The position numbers and the translations under genes are program-made. From contig CAZKVC010000003.1 of NCBI GenBank assembly GCA_964556115.1, positions 1 to 64,000 on the forward strand: 64,000 nucleotides of DNA. The letters run 5' to 3'. Shown here piece by piece: positions 1 to 7,232 of this stretch. The stretch comes from Parvularcula sp964556115. GTDB lineage: Bacteria > Pseudomonadota > Alphaproteobacteria > Caulobacterales > Parvularculaceae. Position 1 is the stretch's first letter. Each line of letters begins with the position of its first letter. The notes beneath the pieces were generated by a model, which saw only the letters and a list, made by a program, of their open reading frames with translations, ran no database searches and was not told where the DNA came from.

Positions 1-77
1 GCGTTGGCGAGGATATCGACGCCTTTGAGCATGCGCTCACGGGCATCGGCTTCGAAGCGGACTTCTTTAGCTGCCAT
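1..77 (-). CDS. groL: Chaperonin GroEL, N-terminal fragment (cut by window edge)
   Basis: Only the first 25 codons are inside the window. The reading begins MAAKEVRFEADARERM, the usual start of alphaproteobacterial 60-kDa chaperonins. The ATG at 77 is preceded on the minus strand by AAGGAG at a suitable spacing. It lies 48 nt after the groES stop on the same strand, the standard groES-groEL operon order, so it should share the CIRCE-regulated promoter upstream of groES. Known role: the ATP-driven folding chamber capped by GroES. Confidence 0.93.
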   Translation of the reverse strand, partial: MAAKEVRFEADARERMLKGVDILAN

Positions 78-125
78 GATATGGCTCCTTGAATTCTAGG
101 GTTTCTTGGGAAGGACGCGCCAGCC

Positions 126-413
126 TCAGCCGAGGATGCCGAGGATGTCGCTTTCCTTCATGATGAGGAGGTCTTCGCCGTCGATCTTGACCTCGGTGCC
201 GGACCATTTGCCGAACAGCACACGGTCACCAGCGGAGACGTCGAGCGGGGTGATGTCGCCGTTCTCGGCACGGATGCCGGAGCCGACGGAAACGATTTCG
301 CCCTGCTGCGGCTTTTCCTTGGCACTGTCGGGGATGATGATGCCGCCGGCAGTTTTTTCGTCTTCTTCGACACGACGGACCAGCACGCGGTCATGAAGCG
401 GTCTGAAAGCCAT
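126..413 (-). CDS. groS: Co-chaperonin GroES
   Basis: The 95-residue product matches the usual length of the 10-kDa co-chaperonin. Family landmarks are PLHDRVLVRR near the N-terminus, the mobile-loop region EEDEKTAGGIIIPD at about residues 16-30, and the C-terminal KESDILGILG. GroES forms the heptameric lid of the cytoplasmic GroEL chamber. It is the first gene of the groES-groEL operon, with a CIRCE operator and a sigma70-like promoter just upstream, which implies HrcA-type heat-shock repression. Confidence 0.97.
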   Translation of the reverse strand: MAFRPLHDRVLVRRVEEDEKTAGGIIIPDSAKEKPQQGEIVSVGSGIRAENGDITPLDVSAGDRVLFGKWSGTEVKIDGEDLLIMKESDILGILG

Positions 414-455
414 TTTGCTCTCCAGATTGATGTTTCGGTTTGTAGGATGCAGCCG

Positions 456-482
456 TTAGCACTCATGTCCGTCGACTGCTAA
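456..482 (-). promoter_or_regulatory. CIRCE operator (HrcA binding site) of groESL
   Basis: On the plus strand TTAGCACTC (456-464) is followed by exactly 9 nt and then GACTGCTAA (474-482). This is the CIRCE inverted repeat TTAGCACTC-N9-GAGTGCTAA with a single mismatch in the second arm. It sits 43 bp upstream of the groES start, just downstream of the predicted -10 box, where bound HrcA would block transcription. Confidence 0.92.
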
Positions 483-487
483 CGAGC

Positions 488-515
488 TATCTAAGCGCTC
501 CTCGCGCCGCGTCAA
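488..515 (-). promoter_or_regulatory. Predicted groESL promoter
   Basis: On the minus strand TTGACG (515-510) is separated by 16 nt from TAGATA (493-488), resembling -35 and -10 boxes. The CIRCE operator starts 6 bp downstream of the -10 box, so it should cover the transcription start. This is a motif-based prediction; no transcript data are available. Confidence 0.6.
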
Positions 516-620
516 TAACTGAGTCAGCGGAAGGGCAAACATGAAGGCGCAGAGAGGCGCGGCTCTCCTTGTCCGGGCCGCGCCTCGCATCTTTGAAGCG
601 CTGCGGCTATCCCCCCTCCC

Positions 621-1097
621 ATGACCGACGAGGACGCGATGAAGAGGGCCCTGACCCTGGCCGACATGGCGGAGGCAGCGGGCGAGGTGCCCGTGGGGGC
701 AGTGGTCCTCGATGGCGGGGGCGCCCTTATAGCCGAGGCTCACAACGCACCCATTGGCGAACAGGATCCTTCCGGCCATGCGGAAATCCTGGCGATGCGC
801 CGCGCCGGGGCGAAACTCGGCAACTACCGGCTGACCGGATGCACCCTGGTCGTGACGCTCGAGCCCTGCGCCATGTGCGCAGGAGCGATCAGCCATGCGC
901 GCATCGCCCGGCTCGTTTACGGCGCGGACGATCCGAAGGGCGGCGCGGTGACGCATGGCCCGAAACTCTTCGAGCAAAAGACCCTGCATCACCGGCCCGA
1001 AGTCACGGCCGGCGTCCTCGCAGATGAAAGCGCCCACCTGCTCCGCCGCTTCTTCAGGGCCCGCCGGGCCGGCAAGCGCACGGCAACTGATCTTTGA
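621..1097 (+). CDS. tadA: tRNA-specific adenosine deaminase TadA
   Basis: The 158-residue protein has the complete cytidine/deoxycytidylate deaminase zinc site: HAE (His53, Glu55) and PCAMC (Cys83, Cys86). The HAEILAMR and EPCAMCAGAI contexts are typical of TadA, which converts A34 to inosine in tRNA-Arg(ACG). It is divergent from groESL, with about 200 bp between the starts. No clear Shine-Dalgarno precedes the ATG, so the exact start is slightly uncertain. A guanine deaminase is less likely given the motifs. Confidence 0.93.
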   Translation: MTDEDAMKRALTLADMAEAAGEVPVGAVVLDGGGALIAEAHNAPIGEQDPSGHAEILAMRRAGAKLGNYRLTGCTLVVTLEPCAMCAGAISHARIARLVYGADDPKGGAVTHGPKLFEQKTLHHRPEVTAGVLADESAHLLRRFFRARRAGKRTATDL

Positions 1098-1151
1098 CCC
1101 CGGCGCAAACCCCGTGCGAGAGTGGCGCCAACCGATAAACGAGGACGCCCC

Positions 1152-2423
1152 ATGCATTTCGAGCATTCCGAGAAGACCAAGGATCTGATCCGCCGCGTCG
1201 AGGACTTCATGACGAAAGAGGTCTGGCCCGGCTACGAGACCTATCGCCGTCAGCATGCTGAGTTCCGCCGCGACGGCGAGACCTGGAAGGTGCCGCCGGT
1301 CATCGAGGAGCTGAAGGACAAGGCGCGCGACCAGGGCTTGTGGAACATGTTCCTGCCCGACAACGAACTCGGCGCGGGCCTCACCAATCTCGAATACGCT
1401 CCGATCGCGGAGATCACAGGCCGCTGCACCATCGCGCCGGAGGTCTTCAACTGCGCCGCGCCCGACACCGGGAACATGGAGGTGCTCTATAAATACGGCA
1501 CCGAGGAGCAGAAGAACGAGTGGCTGATGCCGCTCCTCGATGCGAAGATCCGCTCTGCCTTCCTGATGACCGAGCCTGCGGTGGCCTCCTCAGACGCCAC
1601 GAATATCGAGTGCCGTATCGAGCGCGACGGCGACGAATATGTCATCAACGGTCGCAAATGGTGGAGCTCGGGTGCCGGTGATCCCCGCTGCGCGGTCTAC
1701 ATCGTCATGGGCAAGACCGACCTTTCCGCCGAGACCTACAAGCAGCAGTCGATGATCCTTGTACCCGCCGATGCGAAAGGCGTGACCGTGGAGCGGCACC
1801 TGCCGGTCTTCGGCTATGACGACGCGCCCCATGGCCACATGGAAGTGAAGCTCGACAATGTGCGTGTGCCCGCCTCGAACATGCTGCTCGGCGAAGGCCG
1901 CGGCTTCGAGATCGCGCAGGGCCGGCTCGGGCCGGGCCGCATCCACCACTGCATGCGGACGATCGGCGCGGCCGAACGCGCGCTCGAGCTGATGGTCAAG
2001 CGCCTCGGTGCCCGCGAAGCCTTCGGCAAGCCGATCATCAAGCATTCGATCTGGGAGCAGAGGATCGGCGAAGCGCGCCTGAACATCGAGATGACGCGCC
2101 TTCTTTGCCTCAAGGCCGCCTATATGATGGATACGGTGGGCAACAAGGCGGCGAAGGGCGAGATCGCCATGATCAAGGTCGCCGCACCGAACATGGCGCT
2201 GAAGATCATCGACGACGCCATCCAGGCCCATGGCGGCGGCGGCGTCTCGGAAGACTTCCCCCTCGCCGAGATGTACGCGCACCAGCGGACCCTGCGCCTC
2301 GCCGATGGCCCCGACGAGGTCCACAACCGCGCCATCGCGAAACTCGAAGCCCGCCGCTATTTCAACCGCGACGGTTCCGAGGTCGTTCACGGCGCCCAGG
2401 CCGGCTACGGGCAGACTCTATAG
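1152..2423 (+). CDS. Acyl-CoA dehydrogenase (ACAD10/11-like)
   Basis: This 423-residue flavoenzyme should catalyse FAD-dependent alpha,beta-dehydrogenation of an acyl-CoA. Family marks are FLMTEPAVASSDATNI in the FAD-binding middle domain, INGRKWWSSGA, the RIHHCMR segment and a C-terminal helical domain ending in the QAHGGGGVSEDFPLA region. The start at 1152 is chosen because GAGGA lies 6 nt upstream; a GTG at 1122 is in frame but lacks this. The motif pattern resembles the ACAD10/ACAD11 branch, which prefers long or branched acyl chains, but substrate cannot be assigned from sequence alone. Its 3' flank carries repeats. Confidence 0.9.
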   Translation: MHFEHSEKTKDLIRRVEDFMTKEVWPGYETYRRQHAEFRRDGETWKVPPVIEELKDKARDQGLWNMFLPDNELGAGLTNLEYAPIAEITGRCTIAPEVFNCAAPDTGNMEVLYKYGTEEQKNEWLMPLLDAKIRSAFLMTEPAVASSDATNIECRIERDGDEYVINGRKWWSSGAGDPRCAVYIVMGKTDLSAETYKQQSMILVPADAKGVTVERHLPVFGYDDAPHGHMEVKLDNVRVPASNMLLGEGRGFEIAQGRLGPGRIHHCMRTIGAAERALELMVKRLGAREAFGKPIIKHSIWEQRIGEARLNIEMTRLLCLKAAYMMDTVGNKAAKGEIAMIKVAAPNMALKIIDDAIQAHGGGGVSEDFPLAEMYAHQRTLRLADGPDEVHNRAIAKLEARRYFNRDGSEVVHGAQAGYGQTL

Positions 2424-2425
2424 TT

Positions 2426-2522
2426 GCGCTATCGCTTCGCTGTTTGAGCGCGGAGAAAGCGCGCTATCGCTTCGCTGCTTGAGCGCGCGGGAAGTGCGCT
2501 ACCGCTCAGCGATTTGGGCGCG
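2426..2522. repeat. Three 35-bp-period tandem repeats with internal hairpins
   Basis: Copies begin at 2426, 2461 and 2496. Copies 1 and 2 differ at one base over their first 27 nt; copy 3 is degenerate. Each copy has GCGCT near its left end and AGCGC (or GGCGC) about 16 nt later, so each can form a short hairpin. The array starts 3 bp after the acyl-CoA dehydrogenase stop codon and could act as a transcript-end structure or be a small repeat array. Confidence 0.75.
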
Positions 2523-2530
2523 GCGGAGGC

Positions 2531-2551
2531 CCTCCCCCGATCTGGGGGAGG
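2531..2551. repeat. Extragenic palindrome (REP-like)
   Basis: CCTCCCCC (2531-2538) and GGGGGAGG (2544-2551) form an 8-bp perfect stem with a 5-nt loop. It is followed by GTGGCCGAAGG and another G-rich stretch. This layout looks like the dispersed intergenic palindromes seen in many Caulobacter- and Sphingomonas-like genomes; that comparison is from memory. It lies between the tandem hairpins and the next gene. Confidence 0.6.
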
Positions 2552-2643
2552 TGGCCGAAGGGCGGAGGGGGCATCCTCGCCGATTTCGAAACCGGCCAGC
2601 CCCGCCGCTAGCGCGCCGGAGGCCCGGCGACTAAGCCTCTGGC

Positions 2644-3666
2644 ATGAGCAGCCTTCCTGACATCCTCGCGCTGACGGCAGGCATGGTGATCGGCACCTTG
2701 TCGCTGATCATTGCCGCCCTCGTCAGGTCGGGAGCCCCGCGGGCCACGGTGATCTGGGGCGTCATCTTTTGCGCCGGGGTGTGCGGCATCGCCGTCGAAG
2801 ATTTCCTCGCGCCGCCATGGGATCACCTCGCAGGACTGGCCGCGACCCTCGTTGCGGGCGCGCTCTGGGCGTTCTCGCTCCTCCTCTTCAATACCGAGAG
2901 GCGAAGCGTCGTCGTCGCCGGACCGATGATCGCCATCGGAACGGTCTTCCTCCTCGGTCACGCTTTTCCGCTCCACGAACCGATGATGCTCATCCACCGC
3001 TTTCTGATGATCGCCATTGGCATAGGGGTGGCCGCGGCGGTGTGGCTCAGCGAGGGGGACGATCTCGACCCGGTCAGGCGGAAGGTGCGCCGCCCTTTCA
3101 TAGGTTTGATCGGTGCCTGGGTCGCGATCACCTCGATCCTCGGCGCCCTCGCCAGTTTTGGCCTGAGGCCGGATGCCTTTCTCTATGTCGATGAGATCGG
3201 AACGGCGGTTCTGACGATCCTGGGCGGTATCCTCTTCACCGCGCCGCGCCCGGGCCTTTTCGCGGCGCCCGAGACGCCGAAACCTATCAAGACCGGTACC
3301 GAAGAAGCCGATCAAAGGCTTCTTGCCGAACTCGACCGGGTGATGACCTACGATAAAGCCTGGCTCGAAGAAGGGCTGACGGTCGGCAAACTTGCTGGGC
3401 GCCTCGGCGTACCGGAGCACCGGCTTCGTCCCCTGATCAATCAGGAGCTCGGCTACCGGAACTTCGCTGCCTTCGTGAACGAGCACCGCCTGGCCGAAGC
3501 CAAAAGACGGCTCCGGTCCCAGGAGCATTCAGCGGAGACCGTTGCGTCGATCGCCTATGCCTGCGGCTTCGGCTCGCTTGGCCCCTTCGGGCGGGCCTTC
3601 AAGGAAGAGACCGGCATGACACCGACGGCCTACCGCAAGAAAGACGCTCTGACGGGCGATCTTTGA
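2644..3666 (+). CDS. Membrane-anchored AraC-family transcriptional regulator
   Basis: The 340-residue product begins with six to seven hydrophobic segments over about residues 5-200 (for example LTAGMVIGTLSLIIAALV). It ends with an AraC-type double helix-turn-helix: LTVGKLAGRLGVPEHRLRPL, then ETVASIAYACGFGSLGPFGR and TGMTPTAYR. A multi-pass sensor domain fused to an AraC DNA-binding domain suggests direct membrane sensing. The ligand is unknown. The adjacent sterol-desaturase-family gene 97 bp downstream is a possible target. Confidence 0.87.
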   Translation: MSSLPDILALTAGMVIGTLSLIIAALVRSGAPRATVIWGVIFCAGVCGIAVEDFLAPPWDHLAGLAATLVAGALWAFSLLLFNTERRSVVVAGPMIAIGTVFLLGHAFPLHEPMMLIHRFLMIAIGIGVAAAVWLSEGDDLDPVRRKVRRPFIGLIGAWVAITSILGALASFGLRPDAFLYVDEIGTAVLTILGGILFTAPRPGLFAAPETPKPIKTGTEEADQRLLAELDRVMTYDKAWLEEGLTVGKLAGRLGVPEHRLRPLINQELGYRNFAAFVNEHRLAEAKRRLRSQEHSAETVASIAYACGFGSLGPFGRAFKEETGMTPTAYRKKDALTGDL

Positions 3667-3763
3667 TCGTTTTCGAAATCGGCGCGACCGCTTTCAGCTT
3701 CGGCGCGACGAAACATCATGCACCCGCTCATGGTCCGGGGTGCAGTGACGAAAGGACGGAGCG

Positions 3764-4567
3764 ATGGAGCTCTTTGGCGAATGGATGATGCGCTTGCCCC
3801 ACGGCATGGGGCGCGACCTCGAGCGGTATGCGATCTTTGCCATCGGGGTGTGGTTCGTCCTCTGGGTCGCGCTTGCGAGGCTGCTGATGCATCGGAAGAT
3901 CCGCGACCGATGGCCTGAGCGCCGGCAGATGGTCTTCGAGTTCCTCTACTCGCTTCGCTCGATCGCCATCTTTTCGCTTCTGACCTCGGCGGTCTGGCTG
4001 ATGTGGCGCACCGGGGTGCTGCCCTGGGCGGAGCTGAACGCCCGGCTCGAGGGGCCGGTCTGGTTCTGGGGCACGGTGATCGCCATGGTTCTCGCCCATG
4101 ACGCCTATTTCTACTGGGTGCACCGCTGGATGCACAGCCCGAAGCGCTTCCGGCTCTATCACCGCCGCCACCACGTTTCGAACAACCCCTCCCCCTTCAC
4201 CGCCTACAGCTTCGATCTGCGTGAAGCGGGGATGATGGTGCTGTTCGTGATGTCCTGGGAGATCCTGATTCCGAACCCGCAGGGCTCCGTCACCATGTTC
4301 GTCCTGGTGCAGCTCGCCAAGAACACGCTCGCCCATTCGGGTTTCGAGCTGATGCCCGCGACGCGGGAGGGCAAGCCGCTTCTCGACTGGATGACGACGA
4401 CGGTGCACCACGACCTTCACCACCGCCGGGCAGGATACAATTTCGGGCTCTATTTCACCTGGTGGGACCGCTGGTGCGGTACCGAGGACCCGATCTACCA
4501 TGATGAGTTCAAGCGCGTCGTCCGCCAGCGTGAGGACATGAAGGCCGCAGCCCCCGCGCCGGTCTGA
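3764..4567 (+). CDS. Sterol desaturase / fatty acid hydroxylase family protein
   Basis: The 267-residue membrane protein has the clustered histidine motifs that hold the di-iron centre of this family: HDAYFYWVHRWMH, HRRHH and, near the C-terminus, HHDLHHRRAGYN. About four hydrophobic segments surround them. Members hydroxylate or desaturate sterols, carotenoids, ornithine lipids or alkyl chains, and the substrate cannot be deduced here. AAAGGACGGAG precedes the ATG. A bidirectional terminator separates it from convergent katG. Confidence 0.88.
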   Translation: MELFGEWMMRLPHGMGRDLERYAIFAIGVWFVLWVALARLLMHRKIRDRWPERRQMVFEFLYSLRSIAIFSLLTSAVWLMWRTGVLPWAELNARLEGPVWFWGTVIAMVLAHDAYFYWVHRWMHSPKRFRLYHRRHHVSNNPSPFTAYSFDLREAGMMVLFVMSWEILIPNPQGSVTMFVLVQLAKNTLAHSGFELMPATREGKPLLDWMTTTVHHDLHHRRAGYNFGLYFTWWDRWCGTEDPIYHDEFKRVVRQREDMKAAAPAPV

Positions 4568-4590
4568 GGCGGCTGAGCACCAAGGATACG

Positions 4591-4620
4591 AAAAAGCCCC
4601 GGCCGAGACCGGGGCTCTTC
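4591..4620. terminator. Bidirectional intrinsic terminator
   Basis: AGCCCCGG (4595-4602) pairs with CCGGGGCT (4609-4616) around a 6-nt loop. There is an A-run on the left and CTTCTCTT on the right. It sits between the convergent sterol-desaturase-family gene and katG and can serve both strands. Confidence 0.85.
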
Positions 4621-4642
4621 TCTTGCGCGTTCCGCTACGGGG

Positions 4643-7051
4643 TCAGCGGGTCGGGCTGCTGCCCTGGCCGACAGGCGCCTCGCCGAGGCGCATGTCGTCC
4701 GAAAGGTCGTAGCGGTCGGCATTCATCACCTTCGTCCAGGCCCGGACAAAGTCATCGACGAACATCTCCTGCGCGTCGTCATAGGCGTAGACTTCGGCTA
4801 CGGCCCGAAGCTCGGCATTGGAGCCGAAGACGAGATCGACTTCGGTCGCGCTCCATTTCGGCTCGCCGGTCTGCCTGTCGAAACCCTGATAGACGTAGGG
4901 TTCTTCCGTAGGCTTCCAGACCGTTCCCATATCCATCAGGTTGACGAAGAAGCTGTTGTCGAGGCGGCCCGGCTCCTCGGTCAGGATGCCGTGTTCGACC
5001 GCGCCCGCGGTTGCGCCGAGGCTTCGCATACCGCCGATCAGCACCGTCATTTCCGGCACGGTGAGGTCCAGAAGGTCCGCCTTGTCAACCATCAGCTGCG
5101 TCGGGGTCCGCGTGGCCGCACCCGCATAATAGTTGCGGAAGGCATCGGCCTGGGGCTCCAGCACGTCGAAGGACGCAGCATCGGTCTGCTCCTCCGTAGC
5201 ATCGGTGCGGCCGGGCCTGAAGGGGATCGAGACGTCATAGCCCGCCTCGGACGCCGCTTTCTCGACGGCGGCGTTGCCCGCAAGGACGATCATGTCCGCC
5301 ATCGAGATCTTCGTCCGGCCCGCGCCTTCGTTGAAGTCGGCGCGGATCGCCTCGAGCGCGTCGAGGGTGGCGCGAAGCTCTTCGGGGTCGTTGGCCGCCC
5401 ATGAGGCCATCGGCTCGAAGCGGATGCGCGCGCCATTGGCCCCGCCCCGCATGTCCGAGCCGCGGAAGCTGCCCGCCGAAGCCCATGCTGCCCGAACCAG
5501 TTGCGGTACGGAAAGATCGCTCTTCCTGACCCGGCGCTTCAGCTCGCTCGCCTGCGCGTTCGAGACCAGGCGATAGTCCGCCTCCGGAACGGGATCCTGC
5601 CAGATCAGCTCTTCGTCAGGCACCATGTCGCCAAGGTAGCGGGCGCGCGGGCCCATGTCCCGGTGGGTCAGCTTGTACCAGGCGCGGGCAAAGGCGTCCT
5701 CGAACGCCTCGGGGTCTTCGAGGAAACGCGTGGTGATCTCGCGGTAGGCGGGATCTTCTTTCAGCGCGAGGTCGGTGGTGAACATGATCGGCTGGTGGGT
5801 CCTGCCTTCGACATGGGCGTCGGGAACCAGGCCCTTTCCGCCCCCATCGACGGGCACCCACTGGATGACGCCGCCCGGCGATGTCGTCTGCTCCCATTCG
5901 AACCCATAGAGATTTTCAAGGTACTGATGGGTCCACGCCACCGGGTTTGCCGACCACGCCCCTTCGAGACCGGAGGTCACCGTGTCTTCGGAGTGGCCCT
6001 TGCCGCATTTGTTGTCCCAGCCGATGCCCTGGCGCTCGGGCCCCATGGCAGCGGGCTCGGGGCTGACGCAGTCTTCGGGCTTATGCGCACCGTGCGCCTT
6101 GCCGAAGGTGTGCCCGCCCGCGATCAGCGCCACGGTTTCCTCGTCATTCATCGCCATACGGCCGAAGGTCTCGCGAATGTCCTGAGCTGCCGCCAGCGGG
6201 TCGGGCTGGCCGTTCGGGCCTTCTGGGTTGACGTAGATGAGGCCCATCTGGACCGCGGCCAGGGGCTTTTCGAGCTTGCGGCCATCCTCGTACCGCTTGT
6301 CGGCAAGCATTTCGGCTTCCGGGCCCCAGTAGACAAGCTCCGCCTGCCAATCATCTTCGCGGCCACCTGCGAAGCCGTAAGTCTCGAAGCCCATGCTTTC
6401 GAGGGCGACATTGCCGGTCAGGACCATGAGGTCCGCCCAGGAGATCGCAGCGCCGTGTTTCTTCTTCACCGGCCAGAGGAGGCGCCGGGCCTTGTCGAGA
6501 TTGGTGTTGTCCGGCCAGGAGTTCAGCGGCTCGAAACGCTGCTGCCCGCCATTGGCGCCGCCGCGGCCATCCATCAGGCGGTAGGTCCCCGCCGAGTGCC
6601 ACGCCATGCGGATGAAGAACGGTCCGTAGTGCCCATAGTCGGCAGGCCACCAGTCCTGGGACGTGGTCATCACCTCTTCGATGTCCGCCTTCACCTCTTC
6701 AAGGTCGAGGCTGCCAAAGGCTTCCGCGTAGTCGAAATCCTCGCCAAGGGGGTTCGAGCGGGTGGCTTCGTTCTGGCGCAGGGGGGAGAGGTCGACCCGG
6801 TCCGGCCACCAGAAGTCGTTGCGCTTGGCGACCTGCTGCATCTCGGGAGGCGTGTCGCTGTCGGGGAAGATCTCCTTCTCGCCCTCGCCTTTCGGGTCGG
6901 AGCCTCCCCGCGCTTCGAGTTCGGTCTGTTCCTGGCCGGCAGATTGCTGGCCGATGGCCGCGTTCGCCGCGCCATCGCTGCCGCCGCAGCCGCTCAGCGC
7001 CAGGGCCAGCGCCGAGACCGTGATGAGATGGAGTTTCGCTCTGGACGTCAT
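4643..7051 (-). CDS. katG: Catalase-peroxidase KatG with lipoprotein signal peptide
   Basis: The 802-residue bifunctional heme enzyme has both halves of the KatG duplication. Catalytic Arg148, Trp151 and His152 lie in IRMAWHSAGTYR, and the proximal His314 in GGHTFGKAHG. The cross-linked Trp-Tyr-Met adduct residues (Trp151, Tyr273 in IYVNPEG, Met299 in GRMAMND) are all present. Unusually, the protein starts with a basic/hydrophobic signal and a lipobox LSGC (Cys22), followed by about 45 polar residues before the catalase core. Most KatGs are cytoplasmic; this one is predicted to be an exported lipoprotein, and heme loading after export would need explaining. It is divergent from lysK. Confidence 0.95.
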   Translation of the reverse strand: MTSRAKLHLITVSALALALSGCGGSDGAANAAIGQQSAGQEQTELEARGGSDPKGEGEKEIFPDSDTPPEMQQVAKRNDFWWPDRVDLSPLRQNEATRSNPLGEDFDYAEAFGSLDLEEVKADIEEVMTTSQDWWPADYGHYGPFFIRMAWHSAGTYRLMDGRGGANGGQQRFEPLNSWPDNTNLDKARRLLWPVKKKHGAAISWADLMVLTGNVALESMGFETYGFAGGREDDWQAELVYWGPEAEMLADKRYEDGRKLEKPLAAVQMGLIYVNPEGPNGQPDPLAAAQDIRETFGRMAMNDEETVALIAGGHTFGKAHGAHKPEDCVSPEPAAMGPERQGIGWDNKCGKGHSEDTVTSGLEGAWSANPVAWTHQYLENLYGFEWEQTTSPGGVIQWVPVDGGGKGLVPDAHVEGRTHQPIMFTTDLALKEDPAYREITTRFLEDPEAFEDAFARAWYKLTHRDMGPRARYLGDMVPDEELIWQDPVPEADYRLVSNAQASELKRRVRKSDLSVPQLVRAAWASAGSFRGSDMRGGANGARIRFEPMASWAANDPEELRATLDALEAIRADFNEGAGRTKISMADMIVLAGNAAVEKAASEAGYDVSIPFRPGRTDATEEQTDAASFDVLEPQADAFRNYYAGAATRTPTQLMVDKADLLDLTVPEMTVLIGGMRSLGATAGAVEHGILTEEPGRLDNSFFVNLMDMGTVWKPTEEPYVYQGFDRQTGEPKWSATEVDLVFGSNAELRAVAEVYAYDDAQEMFVDDFVRAWTKVMNADRYDLSDDMRLGEAPVGQGSSPTR

Positions 7052-7155
7052 GGTACCGTTCCTCTCGTAACGCGCCGACTTTGCGCCGACGGCGAGTTCG
7101 AGGGTTTCCTAGCAATCGCAGATTGAACCGATCCAACGGATTATCACCATGGAGC

Positions 7156-7174
7156 CAATCGATTTTCTCGATTG
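7156..7174. promoter_or_regulatory. Inverted repeat in the katG-lysK intergenic region
   Basis: CAATCGA-N5-TCGATTG is a perfect 7-bp inverted repeat and contains a T-N11-A core typical of LysR-family sites. It lies 105 bp upstream of the katG start. Since katG is commonly controlled by the LysR-type regulator OxyR, this is a candidate OxyR-like site, but the motif alone cannot identify the regulator. Confidence 0.4.
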
Positions 7175-7232
7175 CCCGTCTCTCCATGCGCCGCAGCCTA
7201 TACCTTGCCGCGGAACCCGTTATATCGCCCCC

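Noticed and set aside
5501..7126. A long plus-strand frame antisense to katG
   Set aside because: The katG product is unmistakable; the antisense product is Arg/Gly/Ala-rich with no motifs.
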